From positions 1-42,513 of the forward strand of contig JAQVQJ010000002.1 in NCBI GenBank assembly GCA_028701635.1: a DNA stretch of 42,513 nt, in the 5' to 3' direction. Source of the stretch: Clostridia bacterium (GTDB lineage: Bacteria; Bacillota_A; Clostridia; Christensenellales; UBA1242). The notes under the pieces were generated by a model. The model searched no databases. It had not been told where the DNA came from and worked only from the letters and a program-made list of their open reading frames with translations. Both the position numbers and the translations under genes were made by a program. This document shows, one piece after another, positions 8,932 through 16,733 of this stretch (its first letter is position 1; every line of letters starts with the position of its first letter).

Positions 8932-9229
8932 GCACGAAGTCCTCTTCTTCAAGTGGTGTTATTGCTAAATATAATTCTACATATTGACCTAAATCATATG
9001 TTCTTTCTACTCGGTAATAACTACCATTAATTCTTACAAATTTCTCTCCGCCATATAAGAAAGATACAACCATCAATTTTCTTTCGATTTTTAATTTTGT
9101 TTGAATGCTTGTTTCAAACTCTTGAGTGGTTAAGCTTCTTTCAATTCCAATAACTTCTTTATCTGATAACACATGATATTTTTCTTTTCTTCTATCTACT
9201 TTAATTAAACTAATTCTGATATTAGGCAT
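8924..9229 (-). CDS. Head-tail joining protein
   Basis: 101 aa, beta-rich, with VSFLYGGEKFVRINGSYYRVERTYDLG. It sits where phages of this type encode the head closure protein (phage head-tail adaptor, HK97 gp7/SPP1 gp16 role). Its stop overlaps the start of the gp10-like gene and its own ATG abuts the gp6-like gene. The family match is modest; gene order carries most of the weight. Confidence 0.6.
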   Translation of the reverse strand: MPNIRISLIKVDRRKEKYHVLSDKEVIGIERSLTTQEFETSIQTKLKIERKLMVVSFLYGGEKFVRINGSYYRVERTYDLGQYVELYLAITPLEEEDFVHG

Positions 9230-9514
9230 CTACTCACCCCTTGATATTGCTAATTGATTTAATATTGTATAAAAACTAGGTGGCAGTTCTCTAACTGTTC
9301 CATCACTTTTAAATCCAAAGAATGTCTTACAATAAATCAATATTAAAGTAAGTGCAATCTCTGAAGAATCAACAACTTCTCTTTTTACACCTGTTGAAGA
9401 GATTAATTCCTTACATGATTCAATTAGGATATTAATCTCTCCATCAGCATAAGTTTCATTATCAGGAATAAGCAAACTTCTCTTAACTTTAATTAAGATT
9501 GAATCCGTATCCAT
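9230..9514 (-). CDS. Head-tail connector, gp6-like
   Basis: 94 aa, almost entirely helical, with ADGEINILIESCKELI and, near the end, LPPSFYTILNQLA. This matches the HK97 gp6/phage DNA packaging connector family, which forms a ring below the portal. It lies directly after the capsid gene, as expected. Confidence 0.8.
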   Translation of the reverse strand: MDTDSILIKVKRSLLIPDNETYADGEINILIESCKELISSTGVKREVVDSSEIALTLILIYCKTFFGFKSDGTVRELPPSFYTILNQLAISRGE

Positions 9515-9531
9515 AATTATCTATTAGTCTC

Positions 9532-10677
9532 TTATGGTGTTACTGCTGCACCTTTTTTAACTCTAACGAATCCTTGATAACCAACAACATTTCCACCAAC
9601 GAATACTGATGCTTTATAGCAAATAATTCCTTGTTTGAATTTATAATCATTTGATTTGGCAATCTCTACTGGTGAGAATACTGCAACTTCATAATTCTTT
9701 AATGCACCATAAGCCATTGCATATGTGCCTTCAGAAGTTGCTGGGTTTGAAATTGCACCTGTGTTTGAATTGATAATATATGGAATGCCATCAATTGTTC
9801 TATTTACATAATCAATCGTGTGAACCTTTCTTCCCTCTTCAGTTCTTAATCTTGCAAATGCTCTTAAGTCATTTTTGTTTAAAATTAATACTGCTCCACC
9901 TTCAACATCTTCGCTACCACCGTATGCAAAGATAATGTCATCAAGTGTGTTTTCATCAATTTCACTAACTACTAAATCTTCTGTGTCTTGTAATGCTAAA
10001 GCATTGTTTGAAAAAATACCTGTAAAGTTGTTTGCAGAGCCATTACCCTTAAGGATTTCAAGCGATAATTTCTTCTTTAAACTTGTTGTGATATTCTTAA
10101 TTACTTCTGCTTGGTAATCGACATTTGGTAACTTTTCAAGTTCTTCAGTAATTTCTGTATATGCAGTTAATTTACTCTTTGTGATTGTCACATATCCGAA
10201 CTCTGGTTCTGTCTCTGCGTAGTCTTCGCCTTCTAAAGTATTACCAGCTACTCCAGCTTCTTTAACGAATGTTTTCTTATATGTTTCTCCACCATTTAAA
10301 TTAACTAGATTAATATTATCTACCAGTGTACTAACTTGAGTAAACGGATATTGTGCAAGTTGTGGACTTACATGTTCTGGAAGCAAGATTTCTTCTTGTG
10401 AAACTTTTACTGCTCTTTTTTCTCTTAAGTCCTTACCACGACTTTCTAACATTTCCATTCTCATTAAACTATTAGTTTCTGGATCATTGTTTATGGGTGG
10501 AACAAATTTAGTTGCTAACAATAATTTCTTATCGATAACATTTCTTTCTTTTAATAACTCATCTAACTCTTTTTCAAGTTCGCTTAATTCTTCTAGTTCG
10601 ATATTTTCTTCATCGACTTCTCTTTTGATAGTGTTGATTCTTAAATCAATTTCTTTTTTTCTTACATTTAAATTCAT
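9532..10677 (-). CDS. Major capsid protein, HK97 family
   Basis: 381 aa. Residues 1-60 are a charged coiled coil (IELEELSELEKELDELLKER), the delta domain that serves as built-in scaffold and is removed by the protease. The body shows the HK97 fold pattern: VAGNTLEGEDYAETEPEFG, the E-loop region, LSLEILKGNGSANNFTGI and AMAYGALKNYEVAV. A cut after about residue 100 would be usual. The gene follows the prohead protease directly. Confidence 0.9.
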   Translation of the reverse strand: MNLNVRKKEIDLRINTIKREVDEENIELEELSELEKELDELLKERNVIDKKLLLATKFVPPINNDPETNSLMRMEMLESRGKDLREKRAVKVSQEEILLPEHVSPQLAQYPFTQVSTLVDNINLVNLNGGETYKKTFVKEAGVAGNTLEGEDYAETEPEFGYVTITKSKLTAYTEITEELEKLPNVDYQAEVIKNITTSLKKKLSLEILKGNGSANNFTGIFSNNALALQDTEDLVVSEIDENTLDDIIFAYGGSEDVEGGAVLILNKNDLRAFARLRTEEGRKVHTIDYVNRTIDGIPYIINSNTGAISNPATSEGTYAMAYGALKNYEVAVFSPVEIAKSNDYKFKQGIICYKASVFVGGNVVGYQGFVRVKKGAAVTP

Positions 10678-10679
10678 GT

Positions 10680-11276
10680 TTACAGTTCTCCTTTTATTTT
10701 TATTTTCTTTCTTATGATTTGTTTTTGTTTCTCGATTCTTTCATTCTCCAATGCTTTAGTCTCACTATCCAGCAATTCTAAACTTCGAGCATAAACACTT
10801 GTTCCCTCATAAGCAGGAACATCAACAATTGATACATCATATAATCTGTCTATCTTTAAAATTGTCCTGTATGGTATTTCCCCAGACCTATCCCAAGTCT
10901 GTTCCTTTACCGTAAATGCAAAACTCATCTTCTCCAAGAGTCCGTTTTGCACCATTTTATAGATATCTCGATTTGATTGTGTATCGATTAATGTTGCTTT
11001 TATTTTTAAACCCACTTCATCTATTTCTAGTTCAAGTGATTTATTTCTTGTTCTTGCTAATACTAAAAAGTTATCTTGATGATTATATTTAAGCGGAACA
11101 TCTTTCATGTTCGCCTCATCTAAAGCTGTTGGAACTATGATTTCTTTAAATCCATGTTCTTCAGTTCCAATTAATGCTTCTTCATTAAACTTTACTGCAT
11201 AACCTTCGATTAACATTACATTGTCTTCCTCAGAAGTTCTTATTTCACTAATTCTTGTTTCTTTAACTATCTTCAT
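10680..11276 (-). CDS. Prohead protease, HK97 family
   Basis: 198 aa, typical size. Motifs fit the U35/HK97 prohead protease family: IEGYAVKFNEEA at the start, VPLKYNHQDN with the catalytic His, and KMSFAFTV with the catalytic Ser. RLYDVSIVDVPAYEGTSV closes the core. It matures the capsid. The gene overlaps portal by 14 bp and precedes capsid by 2 bp. Confidence 0.9.
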   Translation of the reverse strand: MKIVKETRISEIRTSEEDNVMLIEGYAVKFNEEALIGTEEHGFKEIIVPTALDEANMKDVPLKYNHQDNFLVLARTRNKSLELEIDEVGLKIKATLIDTQSNRDIYKMVQNGLLEKMSFAFTVKEQTWDRSGEIPYRTILKIDRLYDVSIVDVPAYEGTSVYARSLELLDSETKALENERIEKQKQIIRKKIKIKGEL

Positions 11277-12474
11277 TTTCTTCTTCCTTTCCTAACTGAT
11301 ATTCATCTGCGTGATCTACACTCACGAAGTTTAAACTTTGAATTCTTCTATTTCCATCTTCTATTGGTGGATATCCTAATACTCCTCTTGATTCGTTTAT
11401 TGAAAAGATTCCTAATCCCATTAACTTTTCAATAGCTGTAATCTTGCTTGTCCAAGAAGCGTAGTTTAATCTTTCTCCGTAAAACATTATCTTTTCTCCA
11501 TCAAGTAATTGATTTTTTGAAAGCAATGCTTTACTAAATGCGTTTGATAAAAATATTGTTATTGGTTCAAGTGTGTTTTCATAAAACGAATTGTAATCAT
11601 CTTCGTTGTAAGTTGAATTTAATATTGCTTCACTTACTCCAAAATAATTTAGAATTTTACTTTGTATAAATGTGAGTGTCTCACTATCAATAATCTTTGG
11701 ATCTATTGGAAGCGGGACATAGTCCGCTTTCATATCAACTGGGATGATGCTTGAACCACTTTTATCTTTGTTTGTTCTTAACGCTTCATCAAATAATTCT
11801 TTTTGCTTTTGCTTATCTTTTTCTGATAGCATCGCATTCATTTTAAGTAAACCTTTAATTTGGAAACTTGAACTTAATGCATTTTCTAATCCTGTTAACA
11901 AGTTCTCGTTCATCTGTATACTTTTAATTAATTGTTTGTGGCTTGATACTGCACCATCTCCACCAAAGATTTCGTGCTTTTTATATAATCTTTTTAAGTG
12001 AATAAATGATTCATATGGTAATGTATACTGACTTGTTCTAAAATCCATTTCTAAATATATTGATTCACTTAAATCTGTTTTTATTTCTACTCTCATTGGG
12101 TTTACTGGATATAGACCTTTTAGATTGTTTTCTTCATCGTATGACATATAAATGAAGCAATTATTGTTTGTATAAAGTAAACTTACGACCTTATAAATAA
12201 ACTCCGATATTGTCATATATTCGTTTGGATAATGTGTAAGTTTAAAGTTTATTTCATCATTTATTATTTCAACTGAACCAGAAACACTATGTTTGGTGTG
12301 TTTCGGCTTAAGTTTAGATATATGACTTGCAATTCTATCTATACATATCTCTGCTAAATCACTATCTTCTAACCTACTAGCATTTGATTTTTGGAAATCA
12401 AAGTTTGCCATAAATAAATCGATACTATTTACTTTATTTTTCTTTTTTCCTTTGAAAATATCAAAAATGCTCAT
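11263..12474 (-). CDS. Portal protein, HK97 family
   Basis: 403 aa. Typical HK97-type portal: helical N-terminus, a YTNNNCFIYM region, a YEDDYNSFYENTL-like helix (here NEDDYNSFYENTL) after FGVSEAILN, and the ending GYPPIEDGNRR. It forms the dodecameric DNA entry ring. Its ATG overlaps the large terminase stop (ATGA), and it overlaps the protease gene downstream. Confidence 0.92.
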   Translation of the reverse strand: MSIFDIFKGKKKNKVNSIDLFMANFDFQKSNASRLEDSDLAEICIDRIASHISKLKPKHTKHSVSGSVEIINDEINFKLTHYPNEYMTISEFIYKVVSLLYTNNNCFIYMSYDEENNLKGLYPVNPMRVEIKTDLSESIYLEMDFRTSQYTLPYESFIHLKRLYKKHEIFGGDGAVSSHKQLIKSIQMNENLLTGLENALSSSFQIKGLLKMNAMLSEKDKQKQKELFDEALRTNKDKSGSSIIPVDMKADYVPLPIDPKIIDSETLTFIQSKILNYFGVSEAILNSTYNEDDYNSFYENTLEPITIFLSNAFSKALLSKNQLLDGEKIMFYGERLNYASWTSKITAIEKLMGLGIFSINESRGVLGYPPIEDGNRRIQSLNFVSVDHADEYQLGKEEENEDS

Positions 12475-14117
12475 CTTATCATTCCCTCATATTCAACCTT
12501 GTATCTATTCAAAACTGCATAAGCAATTATTAAAGCAACTGTTCCATCAATTCTTTTAAACTTTGAACCTAATTTAGAAGGTTGAATATTTCCGTTGATA
12601 TCTACCTTTGCTTGAGTATTTGCTAAATTCCATTTCATCATTGGATTATTGTTATAGTTAACAAGTTTGTTCTTTAAGTCAGCTTCTAATTGTTTCATTG
12701 GTTCAGATAATGAATAAACACCTTGCCTTACTTTTTCTAAAGTAAATCCTGCCTCTTCCATTTCTTTTACCCAATAAAGTGAATTCCAAGGATCATATCC
12801 TATCCACAGTGGTCTTATTCCGTATTGTTGAATCATCTTAATAAACCACTGTGTCACAAGGGAAAAGTCGTTTTGACTGCCAGGCGATAATGTTATCAAT
12901 CCTTTTTGTAACCATATATCATATGGTGCATTATCTTCTTCCTTGCGTTTTTCTAAAACATCTTCTGGCATAAAGTATTGACTTAATACATACTTTTTGC
13001 CATCTTTAATTACTAATAATATTGCTACTGTTAAATCTGTTGTATTTGATAAATCTACTCCACCAATTGCATATGTGTCACTGATTTCTTTAATATCAAA
13101 TGTTTCAGTATTGTTTATATCTCTAAATTCTAACCAAGCACCTTGGTCGGTTTGTTTGATATTAAAGTCTTTACACAACATTGTTACTTTAATCGAATGG
13201 TCGTTTTTAGATTTGTTCATCATATCTTCTAAATAACTTTCTAACTTAACTACTCCTAAACTTGGGTTTGATTTTTGCCAAGTTCTTTTATCTTCATATA
13301 TTTCTTCAATGCTATCTTGGGTATATAACCATGGGAGCAACTTTTCATCTTCAATTTCTCCCTTTATTAGTTTTCTTGCATATGCTAATTTTTGGTCTAG
13401 GAAGCCTTGTGTTACTACACCTTCTGTAGTAATAATAAATATTAATGGTTCAAGCTTCGTTGATTGACTTTGTTTGATTGCATCATATACTTTTGAATCA
13501 GTCATTTCATGTACCTCATCAATACACCCAACTTCAATATTGAAACCATCTTTATTTCTACTTTGAGCTGATAACTTTCTAATTCTATTTTTGGTTCTTG
13601 GTGAGTAAATATAAAAGATATTTTTTCTTGAATATTTTTCATTTCTTAATACCTTTGAACCTTCCCTCATATTGTTAATTTCTTCAAATAGAATTGATGC
13701 TTGATCATTCGTGTTTGAAGCACATATGATATCTGTTCCACCACTAGAAAGAAAAAACTCTGCTAAATCTATTCCTGCAATAAAAGTTGTTTTACCATTC
13801 TTTCTTGCTACAAGTAAAATTACTTCGTTAAATCTTCTTAATCCTGTATCTGCATATTTAAATCCGTAAGCTGTCTGCAGTAATGCTTTTTCCCAAAGCA
13901 TTAATACAAAAGGTTCTCCGTTAAATGGTGATTTGGTGTGTTTACAAAATGTTTCGATAAACTTGATTCTGTGTAATCCAGGCTTTGGATCGAATATATA
14001 TTTGGGATTATCTAATTCAGATATTAAGTAATCTAGTTGAGCTTTTAATTCTCTACCAACTATAATGTTTCCTTTTTCTATTTCTTCGTAATACTGGATT
14101 AAATAATTCTCATGCAT
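12471..14117 (-). CDS. terL: Terminase large subunit
   Basis: 548 aa. ATPase with Walker A VARKNGKT (about 103-110) and Walker B CIDEVHE (about 198-204). The C-terminal nuclease half carries acidic residues (IGGVDLSNTTD near 350, IGYDPWNS). It belongs to the Terminase_1 family seen in cos-type Firmicutes phages with HK97 capsids. It packages DNA into the prohead at the portal. The gene follows the small subunit with no gap. Confidence 0.93.
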   Translation of the reverse strand: MHENYLIQYYEEIEKGNIIVGRELKAQLDYLISELDNPKYIFDPKPGLHRIKFIETFCKHTKSPFNGEPFVLMLWEKALLQTAYGFKYADTGLRRFNEVILLVARKNGKTTFIAGIDLAEFFLSSGGTDIICASNTNDQASILFEEINNMREGSKVLRNEKYSRKNIFYIYSPRTKNRIRKLSAQSRNKDGFNIEVGCIDEVHEMTDSKVYDAIKQSQSTKLEPLIFIITTEGVVTQGFLDQKLAYARKLIKGEIEDEKLLPWLYTQDSIEEIYEDKRTWQKSNPSLGVVKLESYLEDMMNKSKNDHSIKVTMLCKDFNIKQTDQGAWLEFRDINNTETFDIKEISDTYAIGGVDLSNTTDLTVAILLVIKDGKKYVLSQYFMPEDVLEKRKEEDNAPYDIWLQKGLITLSPGSQNDFSLVTQWFIKMIQQYGIRPLWIGYDPWNSLYWVKEMEEAGFTLEKVRQGVYSLSEPMKQLEADLKNKLVNYNNNPMMKWNLANTQAKVDINGNIQPSKLGSKFKRIDGTVALIIAYAVLNRYKVEYEGMIR

Positions 14118-14118
14118 T

Positions 14119-14454
14119 CTATAGTCCTCTTAAAAACATTTCTAACTCATCATCAGCATCATCAAGTGATTTACCAATAATTGAATTAATGTTTTTTATG
14201 ATATTTGAAAATGTTGTTACTGTCCTGTTGTAGTGTTTACTGGCTTCGGTTTGTTTTTGCCTTCCATTCTTATTTACTTGAATTGCACCATATGTTTCTA
14301 TTTGTTGTTTTAGGATATTAAGTTCAACAAGCAAAAAAGAAGCTTGCTTTACAAGTTCTTCTACAAGTATCTTCTTTTGTGGTTCTAATTTATCGACTCC
14401 AAGTTCGGTTATTAATCTTTCGTATTCTTCATGTACCGATTTTAGTTTACCCAA
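14119..14454 (-). CDS. terS: Terminase small subunit, P27-like
   Basis: About 111 aa, helical, starting at TTG 14454 (AAGGAG lies 8 bases upstream). A GTG at 14463 is an alternative, but it would overlap that binding site. YGAIQVNKNGRQKQTEASKHY followed by a helix with NIIKNI resembles the P27 small terminase pattern of G...N.NG....N/EA....Y. It should recognise the packaging site for TerL. A perfect palindrome (14482-14498) lies just upstream. Family match is moderate. Confidence 0.6.
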   Translation of the reverse strand: MGKLKSVHEEYERLITELGVDKLEPQKKILVEELVKQASFLLVELNILKQQIETYGAIQVNKNGRQKQTEASKHYNRTVTTFSNIIKNINSIIGKSLDDADDELEMFLRGL

Positions 14455-14481
14455 TAATATCACTCCTTATGTAAGTTTTAA

Positions 14482-14498
14482 GTGGGACAATGTCCCAC
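14482..14498. repeat. 17-bp perfect palindrome before terS
   Basis: GTGGGACAATGTCCCAC, an 8-bp inverted repeat around one base, in the short gap between the 126-aa gene and terS. No T-run follows on either strand, so it is not a simple terminator. The core GGACAATGTC recurs at 14937-14946 and, as GGACATTGTCC, at 34097-34107. A protein binding site (terminase or regulator) is possible. Confidence 0.5.
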
Positions 14499-14509
14499 AC
14501 ACTAAACCC

Positions 14510-14890
14510 TTACTTTGTTAATTTGTTATAGATTGCATTTAATGTATTGATTACTTTTTTAAGTTCTTCAATCTCTTTTTCAGTACCTTTGTAATTTTTA
14601 CTAGATGCTTTCTTTTCGTATTCTTGAACCCTTTTGTGTATTTCCTTAACTTTTAGATATTGATTATCTTCTACAACCATTTCTTCGTATGTATTAATGA
14701 ATCTTTGGTGGTTGTATCTTATCTTGTTAATCTCGTTCTCCACACTTTCTTCAGTATCTGCATATCTAGGTTGAGCACCGAATCCTTTAATGAAGTATTG
14801 GACTTGGTATTTGTGTTCATGTTCATTTGTAAGTTCGAATACTTTGATTAATGCTATATCATCAAGTTTAATTTCTTTAATTTGTTTCAT
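14510..14890 (-). CDS. Hypothetical coiled-coil protein
   Basis: 126 aa, no family recognised. The first 60 residues are mixed (IKGFGAQPRYADTEESVENEINKI); the rest is charged and helical with a likely coiled coil from about 75 to 126. It sits between a zinc-ribbon protein and the small terminase at the head of the late operon. A packaging accessory role is only a guess from position. Confidence 0.6.
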   Translation of the reverse strand: MKQIKEIKLDDIALIKVFELTNEHEHKYQVQYFIKGFGAQPRYADTEESVENEINKIRYNHQRFINTYEEMVVEDNQYLKVKEIHKRVQEYEKKASSKNYKGTEKEIEELKKVINTLNAIYNKLTK

Positions 14891-14910
14891 TGTTTTTTCT
14901 CTATTACCAG

Positions 14911-15363
14911 TTATTCAAATAAGTTATTTGGACATAGGACAATGTCTCCAACTAATGTTGCTAAACTATACTTTTTGAATATTTCGTTTTTCCTTAATCT
15001 TTTAATCAAGCCTTCTTCATTACAGATGACTAATAGGTTATTAAATCTTCTTGGATATAATTGGATTAAACCGCCTACAAGCGATTGTAATTCTTCAAGC
15101 GAGAACTTATCCCCTTTTGGTTTAACTGGTCTTATATTTCCATTTGTATCGAATACAACTGCATATTTAGGTGTCTTGTTGTTTAGGAACATTCTCATTG
15201 GAATTACGAATTTAGCATTACAGTTATTGCAACAATTTTCTACTTGGAATGGATCTGGATTGTTGCCATGTCCACTATAAGTCATTCCACATAAAGGGCA
15301 TTTATGTTCGTTTGCTTTTTTCTTTCTTCTTTGTTCTTCATACCAAATTATTGAGTTCATCAT
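14911..15363 (-). CDS. Zinc-ribbon protein of the packaging region
   Basis: 150 aa (149 from the second ATG, which is better spaced from AGGGG). The N-terminus has a basic segment, then CPLCGMTYSGHG and a second Cys cluster (ENCCNNCNAKF), forming a four-Cys zinc ribbon at about residues 22-50. A basic helical C-terminus follows. Zinc ribbons next to terminase genes are common in phages and may bind DNA. No named family. Confidence 0.6.
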   Translation of the reverse strand: MMNSIIWYEEQRRKKKANEHKCPLCGMTYSGHGNNPDPFQVENCCNNCNAKFVIPMRMFLNNKTPKYAVVFDTNGNIRPVKPKGDKFSLEELQSLVGGLIQLYPRRFNNLLVICNEEGLIKRLRKNEIFKKYSLATLVGDIVLCPNNLFE

Positions 15364-15385
15364 TTTCCCCTTTCGTTAGACATTG

Positions 15386-15544
15386 TTATTTACCTTTTTC
15401 TTCCTTTGGTGCTTTCCAATCAGACTCTATTATGTCGTATCTTTTAGTCTTGAAATTATATTTTCTAATTCTAACTGCTAGTACCTTTTCTTCCACTTTT
15501 GGTTGTGGTTTAATGTTTTTTAATTGTTCTTGGATATTCTTCAT
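15386..15544 (-). CDS. Small hypothetical protein (52 aa)
   Basis: I start this at the ATG at 15544, one base after the stop of the gene above, giving MKNIQEQLKNIKPQPKVEEK and a basic, lysine-rich end. A longer frame from 15613 exists but would overlap the conserved 67-aa gene by 68 bp. No family recognised. Confidence 0.5.
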   Translation of the reverse strand: MKNIQEQLKNIKPQPKVEEKVLAVRIRKYNFKTKRYDIIESDWKAPKEEKGK

Positions 15545-15545
15545 C

Positions 15546-15749
15546 TTATTGCACACCATAGTAGTTTGTTGGGTAGTAATTATCTCTAATCCAAAACTCG
15601 CACTCTTTAACATTTAGTTCTTTTAATTGTTCTTTTACTTCTTCACTGTTTACTGCTTTTCTTACTTCTTTTAGTGATGGTGAATATCCTAAATCGTATA
15701 ATCTTCCATCACTTGAATAAGCAACTAATACATATATTTTCTTTGACAT
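15546..15749 (-). CDS. 67-aa protein, paralogue of 28924-29124
   Basis: First gene after the structured leader. It begins with KIYVLVAYSSDG and ends with IRDNYYPTNYYG. About three quarters of its residues match the 66-aa product at 28924-29124 in the defence island, with differences spread as conservative changes. RBS AAGGAG lies 10 bases upstream. No family recognised; it looks like a compact alpha/beta domain. Conservation between two unrelated contexts shows it is a real gene. Confidence 0.75.
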   Translation of the reverse strand: MSKKIYVLVAYSSDGRLYDLGYSPSLKEVRKAVNSEEVKEQLKELNVKECEFWIRDNYYPTNYYGVQ

Positions 15750-15775
15750 CGTTTTAATTCTCCTTTTCTGTCATA

Positions 15776-15796
15776 TTAGATACCTTTGGTATCTAA
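15776..15796. repeat. 9-bp perfect hairpin in late leader
   Basis: TTAGATACC, three T, GGTATCTAA. It lies about 30 bases upstream of the first late gene on the minus strand. No T-run follows in the transcript direction, so it is more likely an operator or an RNA hairpin than a terminator. Its GGTATCTAA half also occurs inside the 79-bp repeat at 20354. Confidence 0.5.
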
Positions 15797-16001
15797 ACAA
15801 ACAATACCGCATAAAACTTTAAAGTCTACTAATACGAGAAAGATAATTAAAACAAATGATAATAATCCAATTCTGCGTAGGAACCAACATAAAATTGCAT
15901 TTGGAGTGCGATTCCAGAGGTTGGGTTGAGTATATTTAGATGTCTGTTTACCACATGGGTTCCTGTTTCTTTACTCTTCAATTACACCTATCGTTATTAA
16001 A

Positions 16002-16051
16002 ATTATACCGCCTAATATTTTTTCTATGGGTTGTCTCAGAGCATACAAATT
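16002..16051 (-). promoter_or_regulatory. Late-operon promoter element (copy 1)
   Basis: On the minus strand: a 24-bp conserved box containing GTATGCTCT and GACAACCC (complement of 16028-16051), exactly 20 bp, then TATAAT (complement of 16002-16007). The same arrangement recurs at 19716-19765 and 38759-38808. There is no good -35 hexamer, so the box probably binds an activator. It would drive the late genes from 15749 to 326. Confidence 0.65.
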
Positions 16052-16090
16052 TATTATTTCTAAATGCATCTTCCACACTAGAAAATTACC

Positions 16091-16124
16091 CATTTTATAA
16101 TCGAAGTACAAGGGGTGCAGTTAT
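16091..16124. repeat. 34-bp leader repeat, copy A
   Basis: About 30 of 34 bases match copy B at 16194-16227. The repeat contains ATTTTATAATCG then GTACA and a G-rich run. Read on the minus strand it ends with TTATAAAAT, so it may be a tandem promoter or a protein site such as a terminase binding site. Confidence 0.6.
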
Positions 16125-16193
16125 GATAAAAAATTCCAATTATAAATTTATTGTTTTTTGTCCTTGTTACGCAATTTACAAAGACTTTTTGAA

Positions 16194-16227
16194 CATTTTA
16201 TAATCGGAGTACAGGGGGTGCGGTTAT
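16194..16227. repeat. 34-bp leader repeat, copy B
   Basis: Second copy, 103 bp from copy A, with a more G-rich core (GGGGGTGCGG). It lies directly downstream of the terminator at 16245-16272 in the minus direction, where a new transcription unit should begin. Confidence 0.6.
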
Positions 16228-16244
16228 AAATTAATTTTTACAAC

Positions 16245-16272
16245 AAAAAAGACCAGCTTTCGCTAGTCTAAA
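16245..16272 (-). terminator. Terminator after the HNH gene
   Basis: On the minus strand the stem AGACTAGC / GCTGGTCT with a GAAA tetraloop is followed by six T. It ends the metK-HNH transcript and separates it from the late promoter region. Confidence 0.85.
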
Positions 16273-16312
16273 TTAAAGTTTTGGTTAGCTTAGAAATTCA
16301 CTTTTTTGAAAA

Positions 16313-16370
16313 TTTTGCCCCACGTATTTTAGCGGTGGGGCGTTCGGTGTGGTCGCACCACCTAAAATTA
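16313..16370. other. Pair of GC-rich hairpins
   Basis: Two strong stems in an AT-rich setting: GCCCCAC / GTGGGGC around CGTATTTTAGC (complementary orientation), and GTGGT / ACCAC closed by three bases. An adjacent C-rich run lies at about 16373-16383. They lie in the 3' region of the HNH transcript. Such structures are typical of cos/pac regions but could also be an RNA element. Confidence 0.45.
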
Positions 16371-16442
16371 AAAGGTAGGGGGGTCTTTATAAATCGCTTT
16401 GCTACCACATTTGTTTTAAGTTACCAAAGAATACTCGGTAAC

Positions 16443-16733
16443 TCATTTTATTTTTTTATTTGGAATTTCTACCAAATCTCCATCAGCATTAAATGAATAA
16501 TTTACTTTATTTCCATGTGTTTCTTTGTTGTGGCAATCTCTACATAAGCATTCTAAATTATCTAGATTCATTGAAATATTAAAATCATTAACATTCTTAT
16601 TTGTAAGTGTAATTTTATGGTGTACATCTACTGCTAAACCACCACAACGATTACATCTGTAGTTTTCAAGTATTAATTTATATTTTCTTTGCTTTTGCCA
16701 CTTGTAGGAATTGTAAAACTTTCTAATGTTCAT
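16443..16733 (-). CDS. Phage HNH endonuclease
   Basis: 96 aa, size of HK97 gp74-type HNH nucleases. Zinc pairs C27/C30 and C64/C67 flank the HNH core DVHHK (37-41) with N59 and H68. In cos phages such an enzyme works with terminase in genome cutting. Its start overlaps metK by 11 bp, and a leader region separates it from the terminase genes downstream. Confidence 0.8.
   Translation of the reverse strand: MNIRKFYNSYKWQKQRKYKLILENYRCNRCGGLAVDVHHKITLTNKNVNDFNISMNLDNLECLCRDCHNKETHGNKVNYSFNADGDLVEIPNKKIK

Larger units (their letters stand above)
15750..16442. other. 690-bp intergenic leader, candidate packaging site
   Basis: No convincing gene on either strand. From right to left it holds two GC-rich hairpins (about 16313-16370), a terminator (16245-16272), two copies of a 34-bp repeat (16091, 16194), a promoter-like element (16002-16051) and the hairpin at 15776. 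Lying between a phage HNH endonuclease and the terminase genes, it is the most likely place for a cos or pac site and for the late promoter. Confidence 0.5.

Noticed and set aside
15940..16496. + strand frames of 87 and 71 codons in the leader
   Set aside because: They cross the hairpins, terminator and repeats and show no coding features.
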